A stretch of 64,000 bases of DNA from Ctenosaura bakeri (Eukaryota; Chordata; Lepidosauria; Squamata; Iguanidae): NCBI GenBank assembly GCA_948474755.1, contig CAOLHI010001839.1:1-64000 (forward strand). The letters run 5' to 3'. Both the position numbers and the translations under genes were made by a program. A model generated the notes under the pieces. That model had not been told where the DNA came from and made no database searches. It saw only the letters and a list, made by a program, of their open reading frames with translations. This document shows, one piece after another, positions 1-11,969 of the stretch (position 1 is the first letter of the stretch; every line of letters begins with the position of its first letter).

Positions 1-1335
1 CCTTCACAGAGGCATTGTTTCAGACACACGTTCCCTTCTCCCAGAAATTGCCTTTTCCCATCAAGATGCATTGAATTTTTTCTTCGCGGCATTTGCCTGC
101 TCTCCATGAACCTCACCCATCGTAATCAAAGTCAATTCACTGGTAGGCAATAAACACCAGAAGGAGCAGTAACTGCCTTTATTAGTTTTTGTTAATTTTA
201 AATTGCCTTCACATTGAACAGTGTTGCTGTTGTTTTATGTGCTTAAAGAATAGTATTATAAAGGCTCCATTTTATGGGAAGTTTAATACTCCTTCAATTA
301 TACCTAATTTGTATTTAATTAGCAGATCGGATGTGCTTGGTTGCATGATATAACTAAATGCCAAAAGTCAGTTTGATTGTTTTCATTTGATGAGATGTTC
401 CACTCTTCTCTCCTCTCAAGCATGATCCTGAAAAAGGCAAGGTTTCTGTTCTGGGTTGGAGAAACACATATGAAAAGCTAGATCCAGGTTTGAGTGGGGC
501 TTCACCATGACATAAAAAACTTAGGAAGAACCCTGCCGGATCGGATCAAAGACCAACTTAACCTATTCAAGTATTCTGTTCCATCAGTGGACAACCAGTG
601 ATCTATGGGAAACCTTCAAGAAAATATATGCCATAACACTTTCTTCCTTCTGGTTCCAAGTACCTAGTATTCAGAGTTGTATCATCTCTGATGCTGGAGA
701 TAATGGGAAGCCACTAAGACTGAGCCACTGATCGCTTTATCTTCCATGCAACATCTTGTGTATCCTCTTGTGTGTGTCTCAGAATTACCTGGCACTGTAA
801 TCAGTGATTAAAGAGTGGCTAGGAGTTGCCCTTTTAATTTCTCACAATGAGTGCCCAAAGTAATGTTACTCCAAGGTGCAGGATAAATAAAGATGAAAGA
901 TTACATACCCAGCTATCCAAGGCATCAGCCATGCTGGGCCTCTGAGACCATGGCAACTGTTCTAGGACACCAGGTATTGATGCCCAGCCTTCACATAAGC
1001 ATACATTTATGTGTAGATGTGTAAAGGACATATTAAACAAGATGGAGGAGAGTTATTCTTCTCTCTCTTTTTGCATAGCTTGGTTTCTCTTATTTGTGAC
1101 ATGACATTATCACATGGTGCATTTCTCCCTGCTCAGCATCCAGACATACATCTTATACAATGTAATGGAGCTGAATCATAAATGAATTGTATCACGAGTG
1201 GAGAACAAATAACACATATTGGAGAAGGCAACAGTTTTCACTTTCCTGGTTTTGTCGAGTGTGAATCTGTGTAAGTTAAAAATATCTTTAACTTTAGCCT
1301 TAAACCAGAAGGTGCCCTGAAAATTCAAATCCATG
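1..1335. other. No gene or clear repeat recognised
   Basis: AT-rich unique-looking DNA. Short open frames occur (for example minus strand 834-1040) but show no codon bias, domain or splice context that would support a gene. Confidence 0.5.
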
Positions 1336-1790
1336 TTCCACAACACTTATTTTATTTTTAAAATATATTTATTTATCAGTTTTAACACAAAATAACAGAA
1401 ACACCAGCTGACATTTTAAACATAAACATAAAATTAAATTAAAACACGATACTAAAACCATGAACTAAAAACACTAAACGCTAACTCAGTAAAACCCTAA
1501 CTTACTAACTAAAACACAAAAGGGTTCTGACCTTCCCCCCAACCAAATTGTAATGAAAAAGAGAATATAAGAAAAGAAAAGAAAAAATCTACGATTACAG
1601 ATCCAGCTAAGAAAATTTACTAAGGTTACTAGTAACAATAGCCACAAATCACTGGATTTTTAGGCTTCTTATTGCTCAAAAAGTCCGTAAGTGGTTTCCA
1701 ATCCTAAAAAAACAAAACAAAAAAACAAAAAACAAAAAACCTTCTGTTGGCTTATCCTTTAAAACCCATGTTAGGTTGGCCATTTGGGAT
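1336..1790 (-). repeat. Unclassified LINE-like interspersed repeat, copy 1
   Basis: Read on the minus strand this matches the plus-strand sequence at about 24340-24640 over some 280 bp: GGCTA-TTACTAGTAACC, then GGATCTGTAAT, then GGTCAGAACCC, then the AGTAAGTTAG words and GTGTTAAAA-TTGATA at the 3' side. A pure A/T 3' end suggests a retrotransposon, possibly L1. The class is not certain. Confidence 0.55.
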
Positions 1791-2490
1791 TGCTCAGCAA
1801 CCTTAACAATCCAATCTTCTATCACTGGTGCTTCAATTCATTTTCAGGTTTGAGCAACCTCAACACTTATTTTAAATATAGCTTTAGCATGCTATTGTGG
1901 CTTGGTGATGAGCTCTACCCATCAGCTGCTCATCTATTATCAGAACAATGTGGCTGCAGTCACCAGCCCTGATCCCACGACAACAAATCTCACCACAGAT
2001 CTTGGTTGTAATAGAACATTTAGTTCACCATGGCTCTTGGCCACTTACTGGTGTTGCATATCCTTCAGTTTATTAGCTGTAATCTGCTACCCAGTTTGTG
2101 TGCTGTTGCTAATCCCTGAATATTACTTTACATTAATTAAAATCTTGATACTTGATGCCTGGTGTACATTCTCACACAGATTTATGAGTACCATTTAATG
2201 ATCTGGATATCCTGATTTATAATTTAATCCTAGAGGGTCCTAGGTGATTCAAGTTAGAAGCGCAGGGCCAAACGTTTGGATGGAATAGCTGAAATCAGTG
2301 TGTGGAAGTGGTATCCCAAGAATTTTGTTCCATGTTGCTGTCTCACATGACTCACAGTCCCATAATCTTCAAACCTCTCTCGCTTGTCAGCTTCCTTCCT
2401 GCTACTAACTCTTTTGCTGTCACGACATTGGATCCTATGTTAAATTTGTTTCAATTCCCTTTTCTTATTAGTTCCTCCTCTCTTCAACAT
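1791..2490. other. Unclassified intergenic DNA
   Basis: Contains open frames of 60-98 codons without recognisable protein similarity. No splice-site or domain support. Confidence 0.4.
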
Positions 2491-2491
2491 G

Positions 2492-2656
2492 GGTCATTTC
2501 TGCGCTAGCCTGTTATAGCACTTTGATTCCACTTGCAACATCCTATGGAATCCTGGGGTTTGCCGGCCAGCCCCTCCCGAAACTGCAAACCCCAGGATTC
2601 CATAGGATGTTGCAAGTGGAATCAAAGTGCTATAACAGGCTAGTGCGGAAATGGCC
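2492..2656. mobile_element. P-family palindromic MITE
   Basis: An almost perfect hairpin. The left arm GGTCATTTCTGCGCTAGCCTG is the complement of the right end CAGGCTAGTGCGGAAATGGCC. The arms contain GATTCCACTTGCAACATCC, and the loop GCCGGCCAGCC is very short. The flanking triplets are ATG on both sides (2489-2491 and 2657-2659), a 3-bp target duplication. Confidence 0.85.
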
Positions 2657-3259
2657 ATGGTCTACGTCCTCTCATGCACCTGTCTTCTGTGGACATCTTT
2701 TCCATCCAGCTTGGTATCCTTCAATCACCATGTGGAAGATATTTTTTAATCTTCCTTTTGCCTTCCCTGCAACAACTTTCTGATTATTTCCCTATGGATT
2801 TGCTTCATCCTTAGTCTTCCTGCCTGCCTTTTGCTTCGAGAAAAGTTTATAACCTGCCAGCCTTCAATAGGTATAAGGGAAGGAATGTTAGAATATTTGT
2901 GAGCATTCCTTGACTTCGTATTCATTCTGTACCAATGGCTAGGAACAGACTGTAAAACAGCCTCTGTAGGAAGGCATGCTTGGCTACACCACTGAGCAGT
3001 CAACAGTTTCATTCTACTGCACTGTGCTGTGTTACTTATATATTTATTGCATTCAGATCAGATGTTTCCTCCAGTTAAATGCTATCTCTGTTATAAGGCT
3101 TTAAGTTGTTTATTTGCTTTAGAAAAAAATGGTTGTGTACCTTATATAAATACTAAATCCTGTCCTTCTGCCCATCCTGACAGGTTTTGGACAGGGTTGT
3201 GTGAACACCAGCCAAGGATGCATGGTATATCTGCCACTATCTGGAGGCTGAGTAACTTA
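2657..3259. other. No gene recognised
   Basis: Unique-looking DNA between two P elements. Short frames on both strands overlap one another and carry no recognisable domain. Confidence 0.4.
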
Positions 3260-3459
3260 GGCCATTTCCGCAGTACACTGTTATAGTGCTATTATCCCAC
3301 TTTCAACATCCTATGGAATCCTGGGTTTGCAGTTTAGGGAGCAGCATTTAGAATTCTCAGCCAGAGAGCTCTTTGGCCTCAATAAACTACAAACCCCAGA
3401 ATTCCACAGGGTGTTGAAAGGGGAATAATAACACTAGAACAGTGAAGTGTGAAAAGGCC
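3260..3459. mobile_element. P-family MITE, long-loop variant
   Basis: Left end GGCCATTTCCGCAGTACACTG; right end CAGTGAAGTGTGAAAAGGCC. The arms carry AACATCCTATGGAATCCTGG and its complement, separated by a loop with AGAATTCTCAGCCAGAGAGC. The same long loop is found at 13022 and 41758. Left flank is TTA; right flank is CTTA, so the duplication is unclear by one base. Confidence 0.75.
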
Positions 3460-3975
3460 CTTACAGTAGGCCATTTAAGTCCATGCTGTTCCTAACCAGC
3501 TTCCTTTGCTTCAGCATTCACCCAGTCCTGTGTTGCAGTGCAGAATTAACTGAACATGAATGGGTCAAGTGGAAAGCATTTGCCTTTTCCCCAGACTGGT
3601 ATAAGGTAAAAGGTGGGTTTTTTTCTCCATTTACTCAGCACCATTCACCTAGTGGGACATACACAATTTTCTGCCCATGAGAAATGAAACGACGATGCCC
3701 CTACATGGGTTCCACATATAGTGATGAATTGGATTGGCATTTTATCTTAAGTACTGGCAGCAGGGCAGCATTCTCCACCACATCTAAGGGCAGCAGGCTA
3801 GTGTAAAAAGGTACAAGACATAGTTCTGCGCTCCAGGACAGAGGAATGGTCAAGGGAGCTCTGGAAGAAGACTACTGTGCTGCCCTTCTCAGAACATTTG
3901 CTGCCTAAGGCAACCTTCCTGTCTCACAGTAAGACCAGCCCTACAAAAAGGGCTTTGGAGACTTCGAAGTAAATA
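3460..3975. other. No gene recognised
   Basis: Ordinary intergenic DNA between a P and a G element. Confidence 0.4.
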
Positions 3976-4504
3976 GGCCCTTTTCGCGTTGAGGCTTCTC
4001 GCGTGAGCAGGGAGGGTGGCTCGCGCGAGAAGGCTCCTCCGGGAGGCTGCCATTTCCCCCCTCGTTCCTTCCGCAGGCGAAGGAACGAGTGGGGAAGCGG
4101 CAGCCTCCCGGAGGAGCCTTCTCCCGCGAGCTGCCCTCCCCCCGGGCGAAGCAGGAGGCTGTCGCGTCCATTCCCCCCCCCCCGCTCGCACGAAGCAGGA
4201 GGTTGTCGTGTCCGTCGCGCTAGCGCCCCACCCCGCCCCTTCCTTCCGCAGGGGCGGAGGGAAGGAAGCGTGACCCGGCCGCCTCCCCGACGCTCCGCAC
4301 AGGAGGTAAGTGCGCGTGGGCGCCGGGAGCGTTGCGCAAGCGCGGGTGATTTTCACTTTGAGGCAAAAATCAAAAAACCCGCAATTGCACCACTGCAGCC
4401 CCGTGAGCGCGGTGGAAGTGGGAGTGCATTGTGCAGAGCGACGCTCCCACTCCCGCGAGGCTCACGGGGCTGTTGCGCGACAGAAAGCCCGTGCGAAAAG
4501 GACC
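3976..4504 (+). mobile_element. G-family CpG-rich MITE (subfamily A)
   Basis: Ends GGCCCTTTTCGCG and CGTGCGAAAAGGACC. The interior is extremely CpG-rich and built of serial hairpins: CTCGCGTGAGC/GCTCGCGCGAGAAG, then paired GGAGGCTGCCATTTCCCC and GGGAAGCGGCAGCCTCC, then CCTTCCTTCCGCAGGGGCGG/GAAGGAAGC, then GATTTTCACTTT/AGGCAAAAATC, then GTGAGCGCGG/CTCACGGGG. A splice donor GGAGGTAAGTGCG lies at 4306 (GT 4306-4307). AATA is present on both sides. Overlapping open frames of 76-168 codons on both strands come from base composition and are not called as genes. Confidence 0.85.
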
Positions 4505-5109
4505 AATAGTTCAGTTGGTCAATATAGCAGGCCTATGCAGGGAAGTAACTGGAATAAGACCTTAGGTGACCTCACTGAGGCACTGTTAAGGTGGTGTCAG
4601 CTTCCTCAGGCTTACTTGCTACTGAAGAACTAGATGATCATGGGACCAGCAGGGCAGGTTAAGGACAACCTTGGAGAGCCAAACTGGTGCATCCACTCAA
4701 CATTGTGGGGCACAGGATGGTGATTTAGAAAGACTAGACTTCACACCCGGAGAGGTGTGCCTTGAAGGGACAGGTAGTAATCACACTGCCTCTTATAGCT
4801 GGGGCATGTTTGTTCTAATTCAAGGCAGGGATAATCACTAGGCAGCTCCCACAGAGATGGAGGTACTATCCTGCACAGCTTTAGGATTGTTGCAGATCTT
4901 GTTCTAATGAAGCTAAACACAACAGTGGCCCTGCATAATCCAGAGACACCAGCCTTATTTCATTATTTCTGGTGTGGGTGCATATGTCATTACGTAGTCC
5001 TTATGAAAGAAGGAATAATTTATACCATGCAGAATTCTCATGAAATGTTTCTTTGAGTTGTTAATAAAAAGTCATGTCTCTGTAGATTTGTTTGTCTGTC
5101 TCTCTTCTC
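4505..5109. other. No gene recognised
   Basis: Ordinary AT-rich intergenic DNA. Confidence 0.4.
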
Positions 5110-5345
5110 CCTCTGCTCCATAACAGTCAGGTAGGGATGTGGGGGTGGGGAGGCCAATTCACTTTGAGGGGCAATGTTTTGGGGGCATTCCAGCCTGTAG
5201 CCATGCCCCTGCATGCCCTGGTTGCATCCCCACACACCGCAGCCATGCCCCTGCGCACAGTGACCACACCCTTCCCACCATAGCTCCACCCCCTCCCACC
5301 CACCCCCACTCCAAGTTCCGCTGCTGCTCCATAATGTGTTAATAG
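5110..5345 (-). repeat. GTG/CAT-rich degenerate repeat related to 37300-37545
   Basis: On the minus strand this matches 37300-37545: GAGGGGCAATGTTTT, GGCATGGC and GTGGTCACTGTGCGC words with a loose tandem period of about 17-20 bp around GGGGCATGGCTGC. The two copies are in opposite directions. The class is unknown; it appears to be a minisatellite-containing segment of a larger repeat (Y-like sequence flanks the 37 kb copy). Confidence 0.55.
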
Positions 5346-5923
5346 GAGCTTAACAACAGGGCTGGCCATACCATCAGCCAGGTAGTAACGTCAGTGGTGG
5401 AAGGGGCAATGGCAGTAGCCCCTTGATGATTCCCTTTTGCTGAATTTCATATGTGCCTTAAACTAGTCTGATACAGTCTTAGGTAGAACGGAAAACCGTG
5501 TTTAGTGTTGCCAGATCTCAGGGTATCCTAAGAAACTGCTGTGTTTCCCCAGATCTCAAGGCAGAAAACAACCCTCAGACTGAGGTGTGCTAGAAGAGAA
5601 GATGGTTTGATTTTTGTATGTGGGATGGATCTGGGAACTCATCTCTATCCACTGGTAACATGTCTCACTGGAGCAGCTTGATGGTATTTGCATACAGCTT
5701 GTGCTTCTGACAACATCAGCATATTGAAAAAGTTCCACAGGATCAGCACACCTTAGTAAAGGAGGAAGGGACTGGGAAGACAGGAAATAGGTTTTGCACT
5801 TGGATCAATTGTGGCATGTACAGCAAAGCAGGCAGAGAAGTGTCAGGGTCACAAGTCATGGGCCTTTTTCTGCAGAAGCCTTGGCAGCAATGGCATAAGA
5901 AGGTGGGAGAGGAAGAACTCTTA
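5346..5923. other. No gene recognised
   Basis: Intergenic DNA with only short, unsupported open frames on the minus strand. Confidence 0.4.
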
Positions 5924-6105
5924 GGCCATTTCCTCACTAGACTGTTAATAGTGCTATGATTCCACTTTCAACATGCTATGGAATCCTGGGGTTTGCAGTT
6001 TCGGGAGGGGCCAGCCAGGACCTCCCGAAACTGCAAACCCCAGGATTCCATAGAATGTTGAAAGTGGAATCATAGCGCTATTAACAGTCTAGTTCGGAAA
6101 TGGCC
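5924..6105. mobile_element. P-family palindromic MITE
   Basis: Left end GGCCATTTCCTCACTAGACTG, right end CAGTCTAGTTCGGAAATGGCC. The arms are almost perfectly complementary throughout with a short GCCAGCCAGG loop. Flanks are TTA/CTA (one mismatch). Confidence 0.85.
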
Positions 6106-7667
6106 CTAGTTGGCTGATAAATGCAAAGGTAGCTGTGTTGCTCATTAAAATCCAGAATCCATAAAACACATTGGTGATGCCATAATTAAACCAAGTAGAA
6201 GGCACAAACATTATTCCTGTTTTGAAGCTCACTGCCCTCTTCATCAGGCAAACATTAAAAAAAGTCTCATGCAGAAGAACAAAAGTGGCATTGCTGGAAT
6301 AAGTCTACAGGCCTGAATCTTGTTGTTTGTGATAGTACAGAAGTGTGTCTGTGGAGGCAAAAAGCTTGGTTCCTCTCACCATACCAAAGAGAACTGACAG
6401 AGAAAAGGCCTGGAAGCCCTACAGCAACAACAATAAAATTTCAACTCCTTTAGCAACAGAGAAGTAACTTCCCTTGAGATCCAGCTGTTCCTGTCCTGTG
6501 TGAAGCTAACTGTTCCTTTCTTAGGGAGAGAACATTGAATTTCTCAAGAAGTCTCTGTACTGTTAGATCTGGAAAAACTTCCAGGTGTTGCACAGGTAAA
6601 ATTTGCCAATTGTTGTCCAGTGAATGAGTTTTATCTTTGCAAAAGAGAGCCCGTAAAAGAGGGAAGCAAAATTTCAGTTCTCTGTCTTGGTCTTAAAAGT
6701 TTCTTCCTTTGAGATCAGTGGCAGAGCCTGGAGTGCAAGGTAGGGTGGGTGAGAGATGGGGATGCTGCTTTCCCATCCCCAGCTTCAATATACTTGGCTT
6801 CTATAAGTGGAAATGGTGGGCACCATCTTGTATTCCACTCCAGGCAGCAAAATCGTCTGGGACAGCCCTGATCAGTAAGATTATCTTTCAGACCCTTTCA
6901 CTATAGTCTATAATGTATGGTGATGTGGGAATGTTCCAAGAGAGATTGATACTTCTTTCAGCCGACATCAATAAACAAGTTATGGCTTCAAGATAGTCTT
7001 CCAGAGTGACACCCTTCACATAAACTAAAACTTAATCACCCCCCCTTTTAAAGAAAAAAAAAATCAACTGGAGATAAGAAGTAGTTCATTATTTCTCAGT
7101 GTGCTCTGAACAGAGAGTGCATTGAAGAAGCATTAAGATGAAATGCTGTGCTTTGTTTTGTTTTATTTAAACACATTTGATTGTTTGGTTAAAGTAATCC
7201 CATTACTTTTTACTCTGATGGACTTTAGGAAGTTGAAAATGTTCACATGCGTATAGACATATTTGCCTTGCTGCCTAGCAGTTCTGTGTGAATATAGGGC
7301 ACTGAGCCAAAACCAACCTGATAAAATCTTTCAGGAACTTTACAATGTCACATACTTATGCAAATACCTGGGATGTTTATAGCAACTGGCTCTACAACAA
7401 ACCCTCAAGGTTTCAATTAAATACAGCAAGCCAGGCCGATCGAGAAAGTAAGCATGTGTGTGAGAGTGTGGGGAGATAATTACTCTAGAAAATTATACAG
7501 ACACATGGAAATTAGCATGAAATCCATTGCTGATGAAGATGTCCATCCTTTAATCTGAATCACTGACTCTCACAATATGCATTTCCTAGGATTATTTCTA
7601 GAAGCACACTTTAATAATGATATCAAGGTTGGAATCTTTCTGGTGACCTATTCTGGTGCAAGTCTCA
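6106..7667. other. Unclassified intergenic DNA
   Basis: About 1.5 kb without recognisable gene or clear repeat. Contains the AATTAAATACAGCAAG and GTGTGTGAGAGTGTG patches. Short open frame at 6709-6906 (plus) has no family resemblance. Confidence 0.4.
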
Positions 7668-8084
7668 GGTCCCTTTCTGCACCCTACCTTTTCCTAAAGT
7701 TGTCCAGTGGGGATCCCGGCAGTGGCTCTGCTGGGAAGGGAGCATGACAGAAGTGCTCCCCTCCACACCGCCTGTATCCCTGTAGAAGGGAGTGCGATGG
7801 CCATGCCACTTCCCTCCACAGCACAGCCGAGTACTTTCCCAGGCTGTGCTGGGGTGGGAAGCACAGCCATTGTGTTTCTGTGGCTTCTGCACAACAGGTA
7901 GGTCCAGGATGGTGACACAATCACATGTCATTGATGAGAAAACCCATCAATGATTTAATCTGTGGTCCCACCGCCTGGCGATGGGAGAAGGATGGGTCTG
8001 TGATGATGTCACGCGGAAGCATTGTCATGGTCCCATCCTTCTCTCGTCCCCATTTCAGAAGGGGAGGGTAGTGTGGAAAGGGCC
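7668..8084 (+). mobile_element. G-family MITE (subfamily C)
   Basis: Ends GGTCCCTTTCTGCACCCTACC and GTGTGGAAAGGGCC, with TCA triplets on both sides (7665-7667 and 8085-8087). The interior is less CpG-rich than subfamily A but has the same order of parts: hairpin arms (GGAGTGCGATGGCCATGCC), a donor-like ACAGGTAGGT (GT 7898-7899), and a CATTGATGAG/CCATCAATG hairpin in place of the GATTTTCGC one. Four overlapping short open frames here are composition artefacts. Confidence 0.75.
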
Positions 8085-8194
8085 TCAGTTATGTCGGCAG
8101 AAGTCCTTATTCAACCGAGGCATGGAAGGAGGGATAGCAGTGAATGCTATTTACATGAAGAGATAAAAATGCTCTCCCAGGTCCCAAACAGTAC

Positions 8195-8573
8195 CGTACT
8201 CTCTAATATATCACAGAGGAAAGCCAGAACACATGTGGCTAACCCATATCAGAGTGTGGTCAAGATGGAAAAATTTATTGAGGAAGAAAATACAAGCTAG
8301 AAAAGACTGCAGCTGTTTGCTTTTGCCTGAGCCTACCAGGAAAGGCAAGACTCTGCCTCATCCTCTCCTTTCCCCTCCTCCTGAGTTAATTGAATGCAAA
8401 CTACTTTTGCACTTTGAACTCAGTTTCCAGCTGCTGAAGTAAGTTATGGACAAAAGGGGGAAAAGGTAAGGAGAACAAAGAAACTGGAACATTTTTAAAA
8501 ACAACAAGAAAAGTGGGACAGCAGAGAATTAATTGGGACTGTCTCAGCTGAATAGAGACAGTTGGAGAGTATG
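8195..8573 (+). mobile_element. Y-family element (complete copy)
   Basis: Begins CGTACTCTCTAATATATCACAG and ends GACAGTTGGAGAGTATG, so the ends are inverted repeats of a CATACTCTCCAA type. The interior words GCAGCTGTTTGCTTTTGCCTG, AGGAAAGGCAAGA, and CTACTTTTGCAC are shared with copies at 10992, 30181, 49641 and 57022. No coding capacity, so it is non-autonomous. Target duplication not evident. The superfamily is not known to me. Confidence 0.7.
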
Positions 8574-8689
8574 CAACTCAAGAACCAGCAGGGCAGCTTT
8601 GCTTCCTGACAGGGGCAGCTTTGACTGCCCCCCCGTCATTGCAATGTCTTTTCATCTGCTGCTGTGCCAACCCCTCTACAACATCCTCA

Positions 8690-9066
8690 GAAGAAACCAT
8701 TAAGAGGGGTTAAGAGGTTAAGAAGGTTAAGAGGGGACATGATAGTCATGTTTAAATATTTGAAGGGATGTCATGTTGAGGAGGGAGCAGGCTTGTTCTC
8801 TACTGCTCCAGAGACTAGGACAAGGAGCAATGGATTCAAGCTGCAGGAAAGGAGATTCCACTTGAACCTCAGGAAGAAATTCCTGACGGTCAGGGCTGTC
8901 TGGCAGTGGAATATGCTGCTTTGGGGTGAAGTGGAGTCTCTTTCTTTGGAGGTTTTTAAGCAGAGGCTGTATGGCCATCTGTTGGGAATGCTTTGATGGG
9001 TGTTCCTGCATAGCAGGGGGTTGGACTCGATGGCCCCTGGGGTCTCTTCCAACTCTATGATTCTCA
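8690..9066 (+). repeat. CR1-type LINE 3' end
   Basis: A decayed frame reads RRLRGDMIVMFKYLKG, then RSNGFKLQERRFHLNLRKKF, then VFKQRLYGHLLGM: the C-terminal end of CR1 reverse-transcriptase proteins. It is followed by the short 3' UTR ending TTCCAACTCTATGATTCT, the typical CR1 terminus. Strongly 5'-truncated. A plus-strand open frame at 8664-8996 is this relic. Confidence 0.85.
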
Positions 9067-9069
9067 TCT

Positions 9070-10990
9070 TATGCTACCATAGTTATACAGGCCAATAGGG
9101 TCTTGTCTATATTATAGACTGTCTGGTAGTAAAACGGTTTCAAAGAAACTCAACAAATGGGACAGAAGGGAGTAACTAGCTAGAAACAGAAGGGAGTAAC
9201 TAGCTAGAAGACTTGAGATAGTTAGGTGGCTTTTCCATGACTATTGTCCCACCATCTGCTGCCCTCACTGTTTCTATTGGTAGGAATGGCCCTAGGAGAC
9301 CTAAATACCCAGAGGGCTATCAAACAGACATGTTCTATGATTCCTAAGAGGACAAGAATAGATCTAACAGGTTGAAGTCAGAACAGAGTAGCTTTGCTCC
9401 AAAGGTTTGCAGGTAGGAAACATTATTTTGAACTACAGCTCCCAGGTTCTCCCCAGCCAGTGTGGCTAGGTAATTCTGGAAGGTCATAGTCTTTAGAAGC
9501 TACATATCCAAGCTCAGGAAAAACAGAAAGTGTTGGACTGGAGAGAGGGGGGAGAGTGAAAATGCCATCCATTAAGAGCATGATCCCCCAAAGAAGAAAG
9601 ATAGCATGGAAGCAGCAATATCAGTCTGGTTTCCTAGATGGTCTTCTTCTCCCCTAATTCTAACCTGAACTGTCAAGACTGCTGCAATAGGGCAGGGTAA
9701 AAGCCTTTCCCCATCTTTGTGATCTCCAACTGCACACTTATCTCTTTGTGTTTGCTTGGGATGGAAAAGAAATGTGCATTAACCCTAAGGGTTTGTTTTA
9801 TGGGTTTATCCAATTTGTGTTATGAGACAGTTAATGCAAGCACATGTGCAACTGGTTGGGCCCCACCACCAGGAGACAACTACAAGTGTTGGGTTCTTTT
9901 TGTTTGTTGCTTTTCAGGGCTACAGGAAAGGAAATCAGAATGCCTAAAATGCCTATATTTTGGGGGGAAAGTGCATTAGCTTGCTTCAATGTGGAAAATG
10001 TTCAACTATGTTCATGGGGGTGGAAACATGCTCCTGAAGTGTATGCTGTTCTCAGCTTAAAAGGCCCAGGAGACTGAGGCAAGCATCAGGAAGCTCACGT
10101 CAAGTCTCGTGAGAGCCTCTTGTAACAGTTCCAAGATCTCTAACCTCGTGGGAGTCTGGAACTTTTGTGAGAGGCCCACCTCTTGTGCAATTTGTGATGG
10201 GCTTCATATGGGCCACACTCATGTTGTATTGTTCGGTGTTAAACTGGGCTGTCAACAGAAAGGACCATCCTGTATTTCTCTTCAGAACAAACTGGGCACA
10301 ACTAGCTTAGAGAAATCTATAATGCTTGGGACAAACCAGAGACAAATCTATACCAGGATGAGCAAAAGATCCTCTCAGCACAAAGCCAAAGAGGTGGGGA
10401 ACATTAGCAACGCTGTTGCCTTAAATCACAAGATTAAAAATAAATAAATGACTGAAGTATGGCCTATGTGCTTGTCTAAGCAAGGGCCAGCCCTGCTGAG
10501 AGACAATCTCTTTCCCCACCTGGTGGAAACTGCCCCAGGCCACCTTCCCAGTGTTCAGTTACTTAACTGGAGAACATTGCTCAAGTTAATATGTATCATT
10601 TCCAACCCCATAAGGAGATTCCAGATGAACAATCAAGGGGTGAAAGGGGAAACCCCACCCAGGCGTGTGCATAGGTGTTTTTTCCCCCCAATAAGCTTCA
10701 ATCAAAATTGAGTGACAATGAATTGTGCTCAAGGCGCATTGAGTACCCAATAATGTTCCTATGCATTCTAGGTGATGATTAATTACTGGGTTATATGGCA
10801 AGGCAATAGATGGTTGTAAAGCAACCACTGATTATTCTTTGCATCACAGGAGGGTGGATGGGGGCTTCTGTCAGCCTTAAACTTGTCAGGCTTCTCTGTT
10901 TCTCTCCTGGAAGCTCATTCCAGCTCAGATCCATATGGGAGTGTGATGGGTTCCCTCCCCACAGCCATTTCACAGAAATAGACGCACAAT
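9070..10990. other. Unclassified intergenic DNA
   Basis: About 1.9 kb without a supported gene. It includes a short tandem duplication of CAGAAGGGAGTAACTAGCTAG (about 9162-9207) and, near 9430-9495, an imperfect palindrome of the ACTACAGCTCCCAGGTTCTC type. Open frames at 9719-10711 show no domain. Confidence 0.4.
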
Positions 10991-11136
10991 TCAAACCTTC
11001 CAACTGTCTCAATTTGCCAGGGACATCCTGATTAATCCACTGTCATCCCACTTTCTAAACTGCTTTTAAAATGTCAGTTCCTCTTTCCTCCTCCTGCTTT
11101 CTCCCTTACTTCTATTGCTTCAAAGTGAAAACTGAG

Positions 11137-11969
11137 CAGAATCATAGAATCTTAGAAACAAAGAGTTGGAAGAGACCATCCAATCCAACCCCTTGCCATG
11201 CAGGAACAAACACTCAAAGCACTCCCAGCAAATGACCATCTAGACTCTGCTTAAAAACTTCCAAAGTAGATGACTCCACCACACTCCAAGGCAGCATATT
11301 GCACCGCCAAACAGCTCTGATCATCAGGAAGTTCTTCCTGAGGTTTAAGTGGAATCTCTTTTCCTGTAGTTTGAATCCATTGCTCCTTCTCTTGGGCAGC
11401 AGAAAATAAACGTGCTCCACCTTCAACAATGACATCCCTTCAAACATTTAAACATGGCTACCATTTCTCCTCTTAATCTTCTTTTTGGCCCTTTTCGCAC
11501 CTTACCTCATCGCAGCAGTGGGGAGCGGCACTCGCGTGAGCAGCCACTCTCACTAGCTGCTCACAACAGCCCTTTTTGCCTCCCACATCACCTTCCTTGT
11601 AGCGCGACCGTCGCACTTGCGCCCCACCCCTTCCTTCCGCAACGCAGTCTGGGAGCTGTCGGCTGTGCGGGGGGAAGGAAGCACAACCAGGCCGGCTTGC
11701 CGACACACCGCACACAGGTAAGTGCGCGAGGGTGCCGCGAGCATTGTGCGAGCATGCAGTATTTTCAGCTTAAAGCCAAAAATCAAAAATGCGTGTGCGC
11801 CCCGCTTTAGCCTTGTGAGCATCGCGCGAGTGGGAGTGCGTCATATGGAGCGTTGCTCCCACTCACACGATGCTCAAGGGGCGCTCGAGCAAAAAAAGAA
11901 GCATTCGAAAAGGGCCTTTGTCAGGCTAAACATACCTAGCTCTCTAAGTTTCTCTTCTAATTTTCACTA
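11137..11969 (-). repeat. CR1-type LINE 3' end, interrupted by a G element
   Basis: From the left, AATCATAGAATCTTAGAAAC is the complement of the CR1 3' terminus. The frame on the minus strand reads RRSNGFKLQEKRFHLNLRKNF and VFKQSLDGHLLGVL. CR1 sequence resumes after the G element at 11920 (GGCTAAACATACCTAGCTC), showing the G element inserted inside it. Confidence 0.85.
11487..11916 (+). mobile_element. G-family MITE (subfamily A) nested in CR1
   Basis: Ends GGCCCTTTTCGCACC and TTCGAAAAGGGCC with TTT on both sides (11484-11486 and 11917-11919). A donor CACAGGTAAGTGCGCG (GT 11718-11719) is at the family position. The hairpin GAGCATCGCGCGAG/CTCACACGATGCTC is followed by the right end. It is somewhat shorter and more diverged than the copies at 3976 and 30803. 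Confidence 0.85.

Noticed and set aside
2492..2656. Candidate microRNA hairpin
   Set aside because: The whole hairpin is a repeated MITE with terminal repeats and a target duplication; small-RNA production is possible but unproven.
4003..4509. 168-codon plus-strand open frame and 155-codon antisense rival
   Set aside because: Composition artefact in the G element at 3976-4504.
8664..8996. 110-codon open frame resembling a protein end
   Set aside because: It is the degraded C-terminus of a CR1 LINE reverse transcriptase, not a host gene.
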